Of a DNA stretch of 64,000 nucleotides, positions 42,903-51,129 are shown one piece after another. Location of the stretch: NCBI GenBank assembly GCA_030648295.1, contig JAUSID010000217.1, positions 79,512 to 143,511 on the forward strand, written 5' to 3'. This DNA comes from Opitutaceae bacterium. Its GTDB lineage: Bacteria > Verrucomicrobiota > Verrucomicrobiia > Opitutales > Opitutaceae. Position numbers and translations under genes: made by a program. Under the pieces are notes generated by a model. The model was not told the DNA's origin, searched no databases, and was given only the letters and a program-made list of their open reading frames with translations. Position 1 is the stretch's first letter, and each line of letters opens with the position of its first letter.

Positions 42903-43288
42903 GCCGGCTGTTGATCGACACCCACGCCCTCCTTTGGTTTGCCGCCGGGGATCGACAGCTTTCCACGTCTGCCCGCGAGGGCATTGCCGATCCCGCCAAC
43001 AATGTATTCGTCAGCCATGCCAGCGTGTGGGAGATGGCGATCAAAATGAGCCTCGGCAAACTGAGGCTCGATCGCGAGCTCGCCCGCTGGCTGAACCGCT
43101 ACGCCGCCGGCAATGGATTTGATTTTCTACCGATTTCGCTCTCGCACCTGACGGAAGTTGCCGGCTTGCCGCACCATCACGGCGATCCCTTCGACCGACT
43201 GTTGGTGACCCAGTGCGTCCTCGAAAACATGCCACTTGTAAGCCGCGACCCGGTATTCGACGCGTATGGGATCAAGCGAGTCTGGTAG
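42899..43288 (+). CDS. PIN domain ribonuclease toxin (VapC type)
   Basis: 129 residues from GTG 42899. PIN-domain acidic residues are visible: LLIDTHALLWF (Asp), SVWEMAIKMSLGKL (Glu) and DPFDRLLVTQC (two Asp); SRDPVFDAYGIKRVW closes the fold. These nucleases cut tRNA or rRNA when free of antitoxin. The 4-base overlap with the antitoxin gene and the order antitoxin-toxin are standard. This subgroup (WEMAIKxSLGKL) is often paired with Phd-like antitoxins, as here. Confidence 0.9.
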   Translation: MSRLLIDTHALLWFAAGDRQLSTSAREGIADPANNVFVSHASVWEMAIKMSLGKLRLDRELARWLNRYAAGNGFDFLPISLSHLTEVAGLPHHHGDPFDRLLVTQCVLENMPLVSRDPVFDAYGIKRVW

Positions 43289-43305
43289 ATTGAGGCGGCA
43301 AAAGA

Positions 43306-43336
43306 ATTGCGGGCGAGGACGACCGCGCTCCCGGGA
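43306..43336. repeat. diverged GGGAGCGCGGGCG family copy
   Basis: TTGCGGGCGAGGACGACCGC and GCGCTCCCGGGAA: the inverted form of the family, with a changed centre. It lies between the PIN toxin and the exonuclease-ligase gene. Confidence 0.6.
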
Positions 43337-43390
43337 ATTTCTCCTGCCCGCTTGAGCTTCGGGCACATCGTCCAATGCTTCTCGTTTCCC

Positions 43391-45772
43391 ATGGCCTGGC
43401 AGGTCGAATTTCGCGCGGGGGTCTGGCTGCCTCAAATCGAGTGGTGGCTCGACGCGCATTTTCCCGTGGCGCGGTCGTTTGTGTCGCACGCCCATTCCGA
43501 TCACATCGCGCCGCATGGCGAAATCCTCTGCTCGGCCGGAACTTCGCGGCTGATGCGCGCCCGGATGGGCGGCGAGCGGATCGAGCACGTGCTGCCATTC
43601 GGTCAAACCGAGCGGCTCACGGTCGATAGCGCGATCACGCTTCACCCGGCGGGACACATCTTCGGTTCGGCCCAGAGCCTCCTCGCGCACGAGGCGCACG
43701 GCACGCTGCTGTACACCGGTGATTTCAAGCTGCGGCCGGGCCGTTCGTCCGAAGTCTGTGCCACCCCGCGCGCTGATGTGCTCATCATGGAGACGACGTT
43801 CGGCCGGCCCCATTATGTGTTCCCGCCGACCGAGCAGGTGCTCCGTGACATCGCGGGTTTCTGCCACTCGGCGCTCGACGACGGCGAAACGCCCGTACTT
43901 TTCGGATACAGCCTGGGCAAGAGCCAGGAACTGCTGTGCGGGCTGGCGGACGCGAAGCTGCCGGTGATGCTGCATCCGCAGACGTTTCGATTGACGAGAA
44001 TCTACGAGACGCTCGGCATCGGGTTTCCCGATTACCGCGACTTCTCCGCCGCCGAGGTCGCCGGCCACGTGGTGATTTGTCCGCCGCAGGCGAACAACTC
44101 CAGCTTCCTGCGCCAGATCACGAAGCGGCGCACGGCCGTCGTTACCGGCTGGGCGATGGATCCCGGGGTGATCTACCGGTATCAATGCGATGCCGCGTTT
44201 CCACTTTCCGACCACGCCGACTTCCCCGACCTGCTGCGGTTCGTCGAAGCGGTGCAACCGACGCGCGTGCTCACGCTGCATGGGTTCGCGCAGGAGTTCG
44301 CGCAAACCCTTCGCGCGCGCGGGCTGGAGGCGTGGGCGATCGGCGAGGACAACCAGCTCGAGCTGGGCATCGCGAGTCGCGGCGGTGTTGTGCCTGTCGC
44401 CGTCGCGGAGGGCGCGCGAAATGCCTGCGCCACTCCCAACGCACCGTCGAATTGCTTCTCGCGGTTTGCGGACGTCGCCGAACAGGTCAAAGCGACACCG
44501 AAGAAGCTCGGGAAAATCGAACTGCTCCGCACCTACCTCGCCGAACTCTCGGCCGACGACGCCGCACTCGCGGCGCTGTACTTCACCGCGCGTCCGTTTC
44601 CGCAATCGGCGAATCTCGTCCTCACCATGGGCTGGGCCGTGATCAAGCGCGCGGTGCTCGACGTCGCCGGGATGACCGAAGCGGATTATCGCGCCGCGTA
44701 TCACCGTTTCGAGGACGCGGGTGATGCGGCCGAGGCACTCCTGGGCGGCCGCACGCCATCGGCCGGGACGACGCTCGCGGCAATCGCGTCGTTTTTTGCC
44801 CGCATCGCGGCTGCACGCGGTCCCGTGGCCAAGCTTGATCTCCTCCAGGCCCAGCTGGCGCAGCTCTCCGCGCCGGAGGCGAAGTACCTGGTGAAAATCG
44901 TCACCGGCGATCTGCGGATCGGTCTGAAGGAGGGCCTGGTCGAGGAAGCGATCGCCGCGGCCTCGGGCCAGCCGCTCGAGCGGGTCCGCGAAGCCAATAT
45001 GCTTTCCGGCGACATCGCGGACGTCACGCGGGCCGCACGCAACAACAGCCTGGATGCGATCCAGCTGCACGTGTTCAACCCGCTCCAGTTCATGCTCGCC
45101 AGTCCCGAGCCCAGCGCGGAGTCGATCCTCGAGCGGCTGACGCCGCCCGTGTGGCTGGAGGAGAAATACGATGGGATTCGCTGCCAGCTGCACAAACAGG
45201 GCGAACGAATCGAGCTCTACTCGCGCGACCTGAAGCGAATCACCGGACAGTTTCCGGACCTCGTTCGCGCCGCCGCTTCGCTTCCCGGCGATTTGATCGG
45301 CGATGGCGAACTGCTCGCCTGGCGCGAAGGCCGGGCGCTGCCGTTCTCTGAATTGCAGAAACGGCTCGGTCGGAAGGGCGACGACTTCTTTCTCGGCGCC
45401 GAGATTCCGGTTTCGATTTCGTTCTACGACCTGCTCTGGCTCAACGGCCGTCCGCTGCTGAAGGAACCGCTCACGACTCGCCGCGCGCTCCTCGCCAGGC
45501 TCCTCGGGGCAGATTTCGGATTGCGAATTGCAGATCGCGGATTGCCCAATCGCCAATCCGAAATCCGAAATCCGAAATTCCTCCTCGCCCCCGTGCAGCA
45601 CGCTGAAACCGCCGCCGACATTGAAGCCGCCTTCATGGCGGCGCGTAACCGGGGAAACGAGGGGCTGATGGCCAAGGATCCGAACAGCATTTACACGCCG
45701 GGCCGGCGCGGGCTGGCGTGGTTGAAACTGAAGAAAGCCTACGCCACCGTCCCGCGGGCGGCAGCGTCGTGA
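43391..45772 (+). CDS. fused MBL exonuclease and ATP-dependent DNA ligase, OB-fold missing
   Basis: 793 residues from ATG 43391. Residues 1-330 are the ligase-associated exonuclease: metal motif SHAHSDHIAPH (H33, H35, D37, H38), LHPAGHIFGSAQSLL, YTGDFKLRPG and the beta-CASP blocks PLSDHADF and LHGFAQEF. Residues 365-560 are the DNA-binding domain (DLLQAQLAQLSAPEAKYLVKIVTGDLRIGL). The nucleotidyltransferase domain has the AMP-Lys in EEKYDGIRCQ (Lys592), IGDGELL, FYDLLWLNG, NEGLMAKDP and motif V WLKLKKA. The protein ends 10 residues later, so the OB-fold is gone. Residues 707-730 come from a palindromic repeat. In most genomes exonuclease and ligase are separate neighbours in a DNA repair operon. 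Confidence 0.85.
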   Translation: MAWQVEFRAGVWLPQIEWWLDAHFPVARSFVSHAHSDHIAPHGEILCSAGTSRLMRARMGGERIEHVLPFGQTERLTVDSAITLHPAGHIFGSAQSLLAHEAHGTLLYTGDFKLRPGRSSEVCATPRADVLIMETTFGRPHYVFPPTEQVLRDIAGFCHSALDDGETPVLFGYSLGKSQELLCGLADAKLPVMLHPQTFRLTRIYETLGIGFPDYRDFSAAEVAGHVVICPPQANNSSFLRQITKRRTAVVTGWAMDPGVIYRYQCDAAFPLSDHADFPDLLRFVEAVQPTRVLTLHGFAQEFAQTLRARGLEAWAIGEDNQLELGIASRGGVVPVAVAEGARNACATPNAPSNCFSRFADVAEQVKATPKKLGKIELLRTYLAELSADDAALAALYFTARPFPQSANLVLTMGWAVIKRAVLDVAGMTEADYRAAYHRFEDAGDAAEALLGGRTPSAGTTLAAIASFFARIAAARGPVAKLDLLQAQLAQLSAPEAKYLVKIVTGDLRIGLKEGLVEEAIAAASGQPLERVREANMLSGDIADVTRAARNNSLDAIQLHVFNPLQFMLASPEPSAESILERLTPPVWLEEKYDGIRCQLHKQGERIELYSRDLKRITGQFPDLVRAAASLPGDLIGDGELLAWREGRALPFSELQKRLGRKGDDFFLGAEIPVSISFYDLLWLNGRPLLKEPLTTRRALLARLLGADFGLRIADRGLPNRQSEIRNPKFLLAPVQHAETAADIEAAFMAARNRGNEGLMAKDPNSIYTPGRRGLAWLKLKKAYATVPRAAAS
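45511..45580 (+). repeat. protein-coding palindromic element inside the ligase
   Basis: AGATTTCGGATTGCGAATTG.. faces ..CGCCAATCCGAAATCCGAAA. It encodes DFGLRIADRGL and RQSEIRNPKF, the same signature as the uvrA insertion, and sits in a loop between motifs IIIa and IV of the nucleotidyltransferase domain. Confidence 0.85.
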
Positions 45773-46173
45773 TGTCGGCCCGTCGCTCGCTCTCGATGCG
45801 CTTTCGAACCCAGTGGGTGGGGATTCTACTCGTGGCCGGTCTCGCGATCCTGATCGCCTTTCTCGCGCTTCGTCCGTCGCCGTACTTGCGGCATATCCCC
45901 TGGATGCCGCGCGATCTCGGCTACTGGGTCGACCGCAATGGCGTCCTGCGCAACGCCGTCGCTTTCTTCGTCCTCGCGTTGCCGGTGTATCTCTTCGTCG
46001 GTTCACGCTGGTGGCATGCAGCCGGTCTTGCGGTTTTCGCCACTCTGCTCGAGGTCGCGCAACTCGGAATCCGCAGCCGCGTGTTCGACTGGCGCGACAT
46101 TGTCGCCAGCGTGGCCGGCATCGCGGTGGCCTGGCCGCTCGCGTGGATTGCGCGCCGGGTCATGCGGAGGTGA
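45772..46173 (+). CDS. VanZ-like membrane protein
   Basis: 133 residues, four helices: WVGILLVAGLAILIAFLAL, NAVAFFVLALPVYLFVG, WWHAAGLAVFATLLEVAQL and WRDIVASVAGIAVAWPLAWI. The motif LLEVAQLGIRSRVFDWRDIVAS is the VanZ signature (ELLQ...R..D..D...N). VanZ gives teicoplanin resistance in one plasmid system; chromosomal relatives have no firm role. Its start overlaps the ligase stop (GTGATG), so it is co-translated with the truncated ligase. Confidence 0.82.
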   Translation: MSARRSLSMRFRTQWVGILLVAGLAILIAFLALRPSPYLRHIPWMPRDLGYWVDRNGVLRNAVAFFVLALPVYLFVGSRWWHAAGLAVFATLLEVAQLGIRSRVFDWRDIVASVAGIAVAWPLAWIARRVMRR

Positions 46174-46177
46174 CCCG

Positions 46178-46283
46178 ATGCTGACGCGGATCACCCAGGC
46201 ATCACGCGGTGACGCGGACATTCTGAAGCGGCTTCACCCGGAGCTCGGCCGCTGGTTTCACCGCCGGTTCGGCCGGCAGACGC
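46178..46283 (+). pseudogene. possible N-terminal stub of a ligase-associated helicase
   Basis: The frame from ATG 46178 gives MLTRITQASRGDADILKRLHPELGRWFHRRFGRQT and then loses all resemblance to protein. LHPELGRWFHRRFG looks like the start of Lhr-type DEXH helicases (FHPAVxxWFxxRFGxPT). Such a helicase normally sits beside the exonuclease and ligase, which makes a stub here plausible. The match is short, and the call is tentative. Confidence 0.3.
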
Positions 46284-46355
46284 TGCTGAGAAATCACGCT
46301 TCCCCCGTCGCCAACCACAACCACTCCGCCCGTGCCACTCACCGGCGGACAAAAA

Positions 46356-46373
46356 AAACCCAAACTTGGGTTT
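46356..46373 (+). terminator. AT-rich hairpin
   Basis: Arms AAACCCAA and TTGGGTTT with loop AC, preceded by an A run and followed by TTT within the arm. It may end transcription after the ligase-VanZ unit. The surrounding 46284-46412 shows nothing else. Confidence 0.4.
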
Positions 46374-46412
46374 GAAGCTGGACGCGGGTTTGCCACGTTG
46401 ACCCTCTTCGAC

Positions 46413-46715
46413 ATGAGCGTGCAGGCCAATCCTACTTCATCGCGCACCGAGATCCGGCCACAGCGGTGGCTGGACTCGCGGCTCGCGCTTTGGATTGCCG
46501 CCGAACGTTTGCTCGTGCTCGCCGGTTTGCATTGGGGCCATGCCGCACGCCACCGCGCGCGCGGCGATCTCCCGATCTTGCCCGCTTTTTCGCCCTGGAC
46601 CGCCGGAACTCCGTGGAACGATCAACTTGGAACGACGGACACATTGTGGGCCATCTCTCCGAACCGCATCTTCATGCTCCCTGCCCGGAAGCAGCCACAT
46701 TCCGCCGCCGTATGA
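46413..46715 (+). CDS. hypothetical protein coupled to the DUF3108 gene
   Basis: 100 residues, no family recognised. ATG 46413 starts MSVQANPTSSRTEIRPQRWL; a moderately hydrophobic stretch LALWIAAERLLVLAGLHW follows, then FSPWTAGTPWNDQLGTTDTLWAISP, rich in Trp. Third codon positions are mostly G or C as in true genes here, and its TGA overlaps the ATG of the next gene (ATGA), which supports it. It could still be a chance frame. Confidence 0.45.
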   Translation: MSVQANPTSSRTEIRPQRWLDSRLALWIAAERLLVLAGLHWGHAARHRARGDLPILPAFSPWTAGTPWNDQLGTTDTLWAISPNRIFMLPARKQPHSAAV

Positions 46716-47527
46716 GAGCAGCGCTCGCCGCCCTCGCCGCTTGCGTCCTGCTCTGCGCGCCCCCGGGGCGGGCCGCGGACTCGTCGCCAGGCGCGCCGTC
46801 CCTCCCGCTCCAACACGGGGAGAAGCTCGTCTATCGCGTCTCCTGGGCCGTGGTGCCTGGTGCGGGCGAAATCAAAATCGAGGCGCACCGGGATCCTGCT
46901 GCGCCTGACGAGCGGCTGATTGTCACCTCGACCACGGCGACGCGCCGGCTCGCGCGGATGCTGCTGCCGTTCGACGCGACGTCTGACTCGATTTTCGATT
47001 TGCGCACGGGGCAATTGCTCTCGCTGCACGAGAAGAACAACCATCGCGGCAAGAACAACGCGCACAACGTAACCTTCGACTACACGAAGCGCGAAGCCAC
47101 GTATTCTCTGCCCGGCGCCGCGGCGCGCACCCTGCCGATTCCCGGTGGCGATCCAGTTGATTTGATCATGGGGCTGATCGAGACGCGTTCGTGGAATCTC
47201 AAGGCGGGCGGAAAGCGCGATGCATTGATCCTGTTCGACGACGATTTCTACGAGTTGACGATCCACTTCGCGCGCCATGAGGACGTGCGGACACCGATGG
47301 GCACGTTCAAAACCGTCGTGCTCGAACCGCGGATGGACAAGACGGCGCCGAAGGGAATGTTCAAACGCGGCAGCAAGGTCCGGGTCTGGATCGCGCAGGA
47401 TGCCCACCGGCTGCCGGTCAAGTTCGAGGTGGAATTTAAAATCGGCACCGGCACCGCCACGCTGGAAAGTTATACCCCGCCCTCACCCGCCCAGGCGGCC
47501 GCGGGCAGGCCTGCGCCGGCCCGGTAG
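46712..47527 (+). CDS. DUF3108 family secreted protein
   Basis: 271 residues with a signal peptide (first 21 residues, ending PPGRAAD). DUF3108 pattern: LQHGEKLVYRVSWAVVPGAGEIKIEA, FDYTKREATYSLPG, DPVDLIMGLIETRSWNLKAG, and MGTFKTVVLEPRMDKTAPKGMFKRGSKVRVWIAQDAHRLPVKFE. Proteins of this type lie in the periplasm and their role is not known. It is followed 9 bases later by a family 9 glycosyltransferase, so a link to cell-surface polysaccharide is possible but only inferred. Confidence 0.85.
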   Translation: MRAALAALAACVLLCAPPGRAADSSPGAPSLPLQHGEKLVYRVSWAVVPGAGEIKIEAHRDPAAPDERLIVTSTTATRRLARMLLPFDATSDSIFDLRTGQLLSLHEKNNHRGKNNAHNVTFDYTKREATYSLPGAAARTLPIPGGDPVDLIMGLIETRSWNLKAGGKRDALILFDDDFYELTIHFARHEDVRTPMGTFKTVVLEPRMDKTAPKGMFKRGSKVRVWIAQDAHRLPVKFEVEFKIGTGTATLESYTPPSPAQAAAGRPAPAR

Positions 47528-47536
47528 CCGGGCAAG

Positions 47537-48448
47537 ATGCGGCGAATCCTCGTCCTCAGAGGCGGCGCGCTCGGCGACTTCATCGTCACGCTGCCGGCGC
47601 TCGCGCTGCTGCGACAGCGCTGGCCCGACGCGCGGCTCGAACTCGTGGGCAACGCCACCGCGGCCACGCTCGTACCGGCGGGCGGACTGCTCGATGCGGT
47701 GCACTCGCAGCACGAGGCGCGCTGGGCGGCGCTCTTTGGCGATGACCCGCTGCCGGATGGATTCCAGCGCTGGCTGGCGAATTTCGATCTCGTCGTGAAC
47801 TACTGGCCCGACGCCGATGGTTCACTCGGCCGCCGTTTTCCTGCCCGGGACGGACAGCAATTCCTCAGCGCGAGCGCGATGCCTTCGCGTGCGCCGGCGG
47901 CCGCTCACTATTGTGCGCCGCTGCTTTCGCTCGGGCTCGAGACGCGAAATTTTTTCTGCGGACTCGACGACGGCCTGGTCATTCCCGGAGCGGTACCTTC
48001 GAGGAATGAAGCGGTGCGCCGCGGAAACATCGTGGCGCTTCATCCCGGCAGCGGCTCGCCGCAAAAAAACTGGCCGCTCGATCGATGGAGGACGCTCGCG
48101 GCCTGGATCAAGCACGCACATGGCGCCGCGTTGCTGATCATCAGCGGCGAGGCCGAACCGCCGGATGCGCTCGGCCATCTTGGCCGCCACGCGCGCAACC
48201 TTCCGCTGCCCGAGCTCGCGCGCGAACTTTCCCAGTGCCGGCTTTTTCTCGGCCACGACTCCGGCGTGAGCCATCTTGCCGCCGCGTGCGGCGTGCCCGG
48301 CATTTTGCTTTTCGGTCCGACGGATCCCGTCATGTGGGCGCCGCCGGCACCACACGTGACGGTTATCCGACGCGGACCGGATGTCGCTTCGATTTCACTC
48401 GCTGACGTGCAGGCCGCGGTGACGAAGGCGCTCGCTGATCAAACGTAA
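47537..48448 (+). CDS. glycosyltransferase family 9 (heptosyltransferase type)
   Basis: 303 residues, GT-B fold. Seen: ILVLRGGALGDFIVTLPAL at the N-terminus, VALHPGSGSPQKNWPLDRW for the donor site, GHDSGVSHLAAACGVPGILLFGPTDPVMWAP near the end. Family members add heptose to lipopolysaccharide core or related sugars to surface glycans. It shares a transcription unit with the DUF3108 gene. Its end overlaps the convergent glycosylase gene by 86 bases. Confidence 0.9.
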   Translation: MRRILVLRGGALGDFIVTLPALALLRQRWPDARLELVGNATAATLVPAGGLLDAVHSQHEARWAALFGDDPLPDGFQRWLANFDLVVNYWPDADGSLGRRFPARDGQQFLSASAMPSRAPAAAHYCAPLLSLGLETRNFFCGLDDGLVIPGAVPSRNEAVRRGNIVALHPGSGSPQKNWPLDRWRTLAAWIKHAHGAALLIISGEAEPPDALGHLGRHARNLPLPELARELSQCRLFLGHDSGVSHLAAACGVPGILLFGPTDPVMWAPPAPHVTVIRRGPDVASISLADVQAAVTKALADQT

Positions 48449-48974
48449 ACCGCCAGTGCTTGTTCGTCCAAATCGGGCCGGCGTAGTCGACGCCGATCCG
48501 CGGCGTCGCCTCGACGAGCCGCCGCGGCACGCGCACGCCGCGATCCTCGAGCCACAGTCCGCCCTCCTCGCTCACGGCCGACGTGCCGTTGAGCTTGCGA
48601 TCGATGGCGAGCGCCTTGGTGACGCGACCGGGCCCAATCGCGCCCTCGACGGCACGGATTAGGATCGCGGCCGGCCAGTCGGCCGGACCGACCACGAGGT
48701 TCAGCATCTCGTGAATCCCGTAACAAAGATACACATACCACACTCCACCGGCGCCGTACATCACCTCCGTCCGCTTTGTCCGGCCGGCGCGCGCATGACA
48801 CGCCTGGTCGGATTCGCCGCAATACGCCTCCACCTCCGTGATGATTCGCGCGTCTTCGTGACCGTCCGGGAACCGCCGGACCAGGTGCTTGCCCAGAAGC
48901 CATCGCGCCAAAGCAACCGTTTTTTTCTGCAGCAATACTTTCGCTTCAACAATCGGCCTCATGTGCCCATTCAT
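48363..48974 (-). CDS. 3-methyladenine DNA glycosylase (AAG/MPG family)
   Basis: 203 residues from ATG 48974. Removes alkylated purines from DNA, the first step of base excision repair. Family blocks: ALARWLLGKHLVRRF, IITEVEAYCGESDQACHARAGRTKR (catalytic Glu in EVEAY), MYGAGGVWYVYLCYGIHEMLNLVVGP and AAILIRAVEG. The last 25 residues are Arg/Pro-rich and overlap the glycosyltransferase gene; the normal family end would be near NKHWRFT. The start could also be ATG 48962. Confidence 0.92.
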   Translation of the reverse strand: MNGHMRPIVEAKVLLQKKTVALARWLLGKHLVRRFPDGHEDARIITEVEAYCGESDQACHARAGRTKRTEVMYGAGGVWYVYLCYGIHEMLNLVVGPADWPAAILIRAVEGAIGPGRVTKALAIDRKLNGTSAVSEEGGLWLEDRGVRVPRRLVEATPRIGVDYAGPIWTNKHWRFTFDQRAPSSPRPARQRVKSKRHPVRVG

Positions 48975-49049
48975 TCGAACGCCAATGCCACGAGACACCG
49001 CAAATAGAATCGGCGCGAACCCGCTTATCGCGTTCCCTCGCATCCCCCC

Positions 49050-49873
49050 ATGTCCGACCGCGCCGAGAATCCAGGTTTTGGCGCCGCCAAAACCTCGCGA
49101 GAGCACGCACTTCACCACAAGCGCGACCTGCTGCGCTCGCTGCGGCTGTGCACGAGCAGGCGCGCGTGGTACTCGGGTCGCGTTCGTTTCTCGTGTTCAT
49201 CGCGTTCGGTTCGGTGTGGTCGTTCGCCGCCAATTGCTTCGGGCCGTTCTACCACGTGTTCATGTTCGACGAGCTCGGGCTCTCCGCCTTCGACGTCGGG
49301 CTGCTGGCCACACTCGCGCAGTTGAGCGGCGCCCTCTCGCTGCCCGCCTGGGGACTCCTGCTCGACCGCTATGGCAACAAGTCGGTGATGACCTTCTCGG
49401 TGATCCTCTGGCAGGCGGCTAATTTCGCGTGGTGCTTCCTCACTCCGTCGAACCGCACGATCCTGTATGCGATGTGGATCTGGGGTGGCACCACCGGCGC
49501 CGGTTTCATCCTCGGGCAGTTCACCATTCTGCTGCGGCTGCTTCCGCTCCAGGCCAAGAGCTTCGCCATCGGCGTGAACCTCGCCGTGACCTCACTCGTC
49601 GCCGCGATCGCGCCGGTCACCGGTGGCGCGATTCTCACGTGGGCGCTCGCGCGCTGGCCGGACCCGCTCACCGTCTATCACACGTGCTTTCTGCTCCAAC
49701 CGCTGCTCGCGCTCGGCGGGAGCATGCTGCTGCTGCAGGTCCACGAGCCGCAGGCCAGCCCGCTCACGATGGTGTTCGGCGCGATGCGAAACATCCGGAC
49801 GCTCAGCGGCGTGTTCGGGCTCGGCTTCCTCGTCAATTACGTGTTTTACCGGGCGCAGAAAAATGAGCGCTGA
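49050..49873 (+). pseudogene. MFS transporter with internal deletion
   Basis: The frame from ATG 49050 gives MSDRAENPGFGAAKTSREHA and KRDLLRSLRLC, a typical cytoplasmic N-terminus; it then turns to Arg-rich nonsense. In another frame, from about 49148, sequence reads RSFLVFIAFGSVWSFAANCF and six helices follow to YVFYRAQKNER, the second half of a major facilitator protein (GLLLDRYGNKSVM is the loop 8-9 motif). Helices 1-6 are missing. The remnant would hardly transport. Its end overlaps the PfkB gene. Confidence 0.7.
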
Positions 49874-50756
49874 GCCGCATATTTTCACGCTGACCGGCAA
49901 CCTGCTGGCCGAGCACACGCTCGAATTCGAGTCGTGGGCCGCGGGGCGGACCCAGCGGGCAACCCGCGAGACATTCCAGGTCGGTGGCAAGGGCATCAAC
50001 GTTTCCAAGATGCTCAACCGGCTGGACGCACCCAACACCGCGCTGTGTTTCGCCGGCGGGCTCAGCGGGCGCGAATGCGAGCAGTGGTTTGCCCGGAGCG
50101 GATTCCGGCCGCGGATCTTCCCGACGCTCACGCCCACCCGGCGGGGCACGGTCGTACGCGGACGAGGCCAGCCCGAGACGACATTTCTCGGGCCCGACGC
50201 CGCGCCAGATGCGGCGGCGCTGCACGCCTGTGCTCACTTTCTGGATGCGCAGCCCGACGGGCAGGTGCTCGCGGTTTGCGGCAGTTTTCCCGGCTGGAAC
50301 GCGCCGGCCTCCGATTCGCTGCGCGCCGCGCTTGGACGGTGGTGCGAGCGTGGCGCACTTGTGGCTGATACCTACGGCCCGCCGCTGGCGTGGTTCGCCG
50401 AGAGGCCAGTCGCGTTGATCAAAATCAACGCTCAGGAATTCATGTCCGTGCCGGCCAGCCCGAGCGCTCGCGCCAACGCGCAGCCGGCAGCGTGGGTCAT
50501 CACGGATGGAGCGCGGCCGCTTCGGTGGCGGCAGTTCGGCGGCGATTGGCACCTCCTCTCTCCGCCCCACGTGGTTGAGGTGTCGCCCACCGGTTCGGGC
50601 GATGTCCTGCTCGCGTGTCTGCTCGACGCCATGTTCCGTCGCGGGCTGCCGATGGGCGCGGCGCTCGGCTGGTCGCTGCCCTTCGCCGCGGCCAACGCCG
50701 CCGATCCGGGCGTCGCTGAGTTTCCGCCCATCACGGCGACAGCTGAGCGTTGCTGA
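49863..50756 (+). CDS. PfkB family sugar kinase (1-phosphofructokinase type)
   Basis: 297 residues from ATG 49863. Ribokinase fold. Signature 1: FQVGGKGINVSKMLNRL near residue 38; signature 2: VSPTGSGDVLLACLLDAM near residue 240 with catalytic Asp in GSGD (the family has GAGD or GSGD). The start IFTLTGNLLAEHTLEF resembles FruK/LacC, which begin with tagatose- or fructose-phosphate binding residues. The exact substrate is uncertain. The start overlaps the MFS remnant by 11 bases, so the two once formed a sugar uptake and phosphorylation pair. Confidence 0.85.
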   Translation: MSAEPHIFTLTGNLLAEHTLEFESWAAGRTQRATRETFQVGGKGINVSKMLNRLDAPNTALCFAGGLSGRECEQWFARSGFRPRIFPTLTPTRRGTVVRGRGQPETTFLGPDAAPDAAALHACAHFLDAQPDGQVLAVCGSFPGWNAPASDSLRAALGRWCERGALVADTYGPPLAWFAERPVALIKINAQEFMSVPASPSARANAQPAAWVITDGARPLRWRQFGGDWHLLSPPHVVEVSPTGSGDVLLACLLDAMFRRGLPMGAALGWSLPFAAANAADPGVAEFPPITATAERC

Positions 50757-50811
50757 CGAGACTCCGGACAAGTCCCACGTCGCGCCGGTGGATTTGCAGT
50801 GGCGGCGGCAA

Positions 50812-50896
50812 CCCTTCGACAAGCTCAGGGCAGGCTCTGCCGCAAGACGTTCGAACGAACTTTCGATCCCATCTGCGGCTGGAAGCCGCAGCCACT
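50812..50896. repeat. two repeat copies between the kinase gene and rplU
   Basis: 50812-50830 is CCCTTCGACAAGCTCAGGG, the intergenic form of the element found inside purH. 50872-50896 is CTGCGGC..GCCGCAGCCAC, inverted copy of the 27461 family. The 373-base gap 50757-51129 also contains AT-richer sequence at 51055-51129 that should hold the rplU promoter; I cannot place its boxes with confidence. Confidence 0.75.
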
Positions 50897-51129
50897 TTCG
50901 GGTGGGACTTTCCTGGACCATCCAGACGCTACGCCCGACGCGATGCCGTCGCCATCCGCCCGGGGTTGACGCGATCCGGGCTGCGGGCATGGTGCGAAAT
51001 CGCGCGTGCAGAACGCATTCAACCGCTGTGCGATCGGCAATGGCGCGGTAGTTTTTTCGCGTCCCTAAACAGATCCGAAATAATCCTTGCGTTCACTTCC
51101 GCGAAACCGCTTATTCCGCAGTTTTATTT

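Noticed and set aside
42899..43288. Reading the PIN protein as a DNA repair nuclease of the ligase cassette
   Set aside because: The coupled Phd-like antitoxin and GTGA overlap make a toxin-antitoxin pair far more likely.
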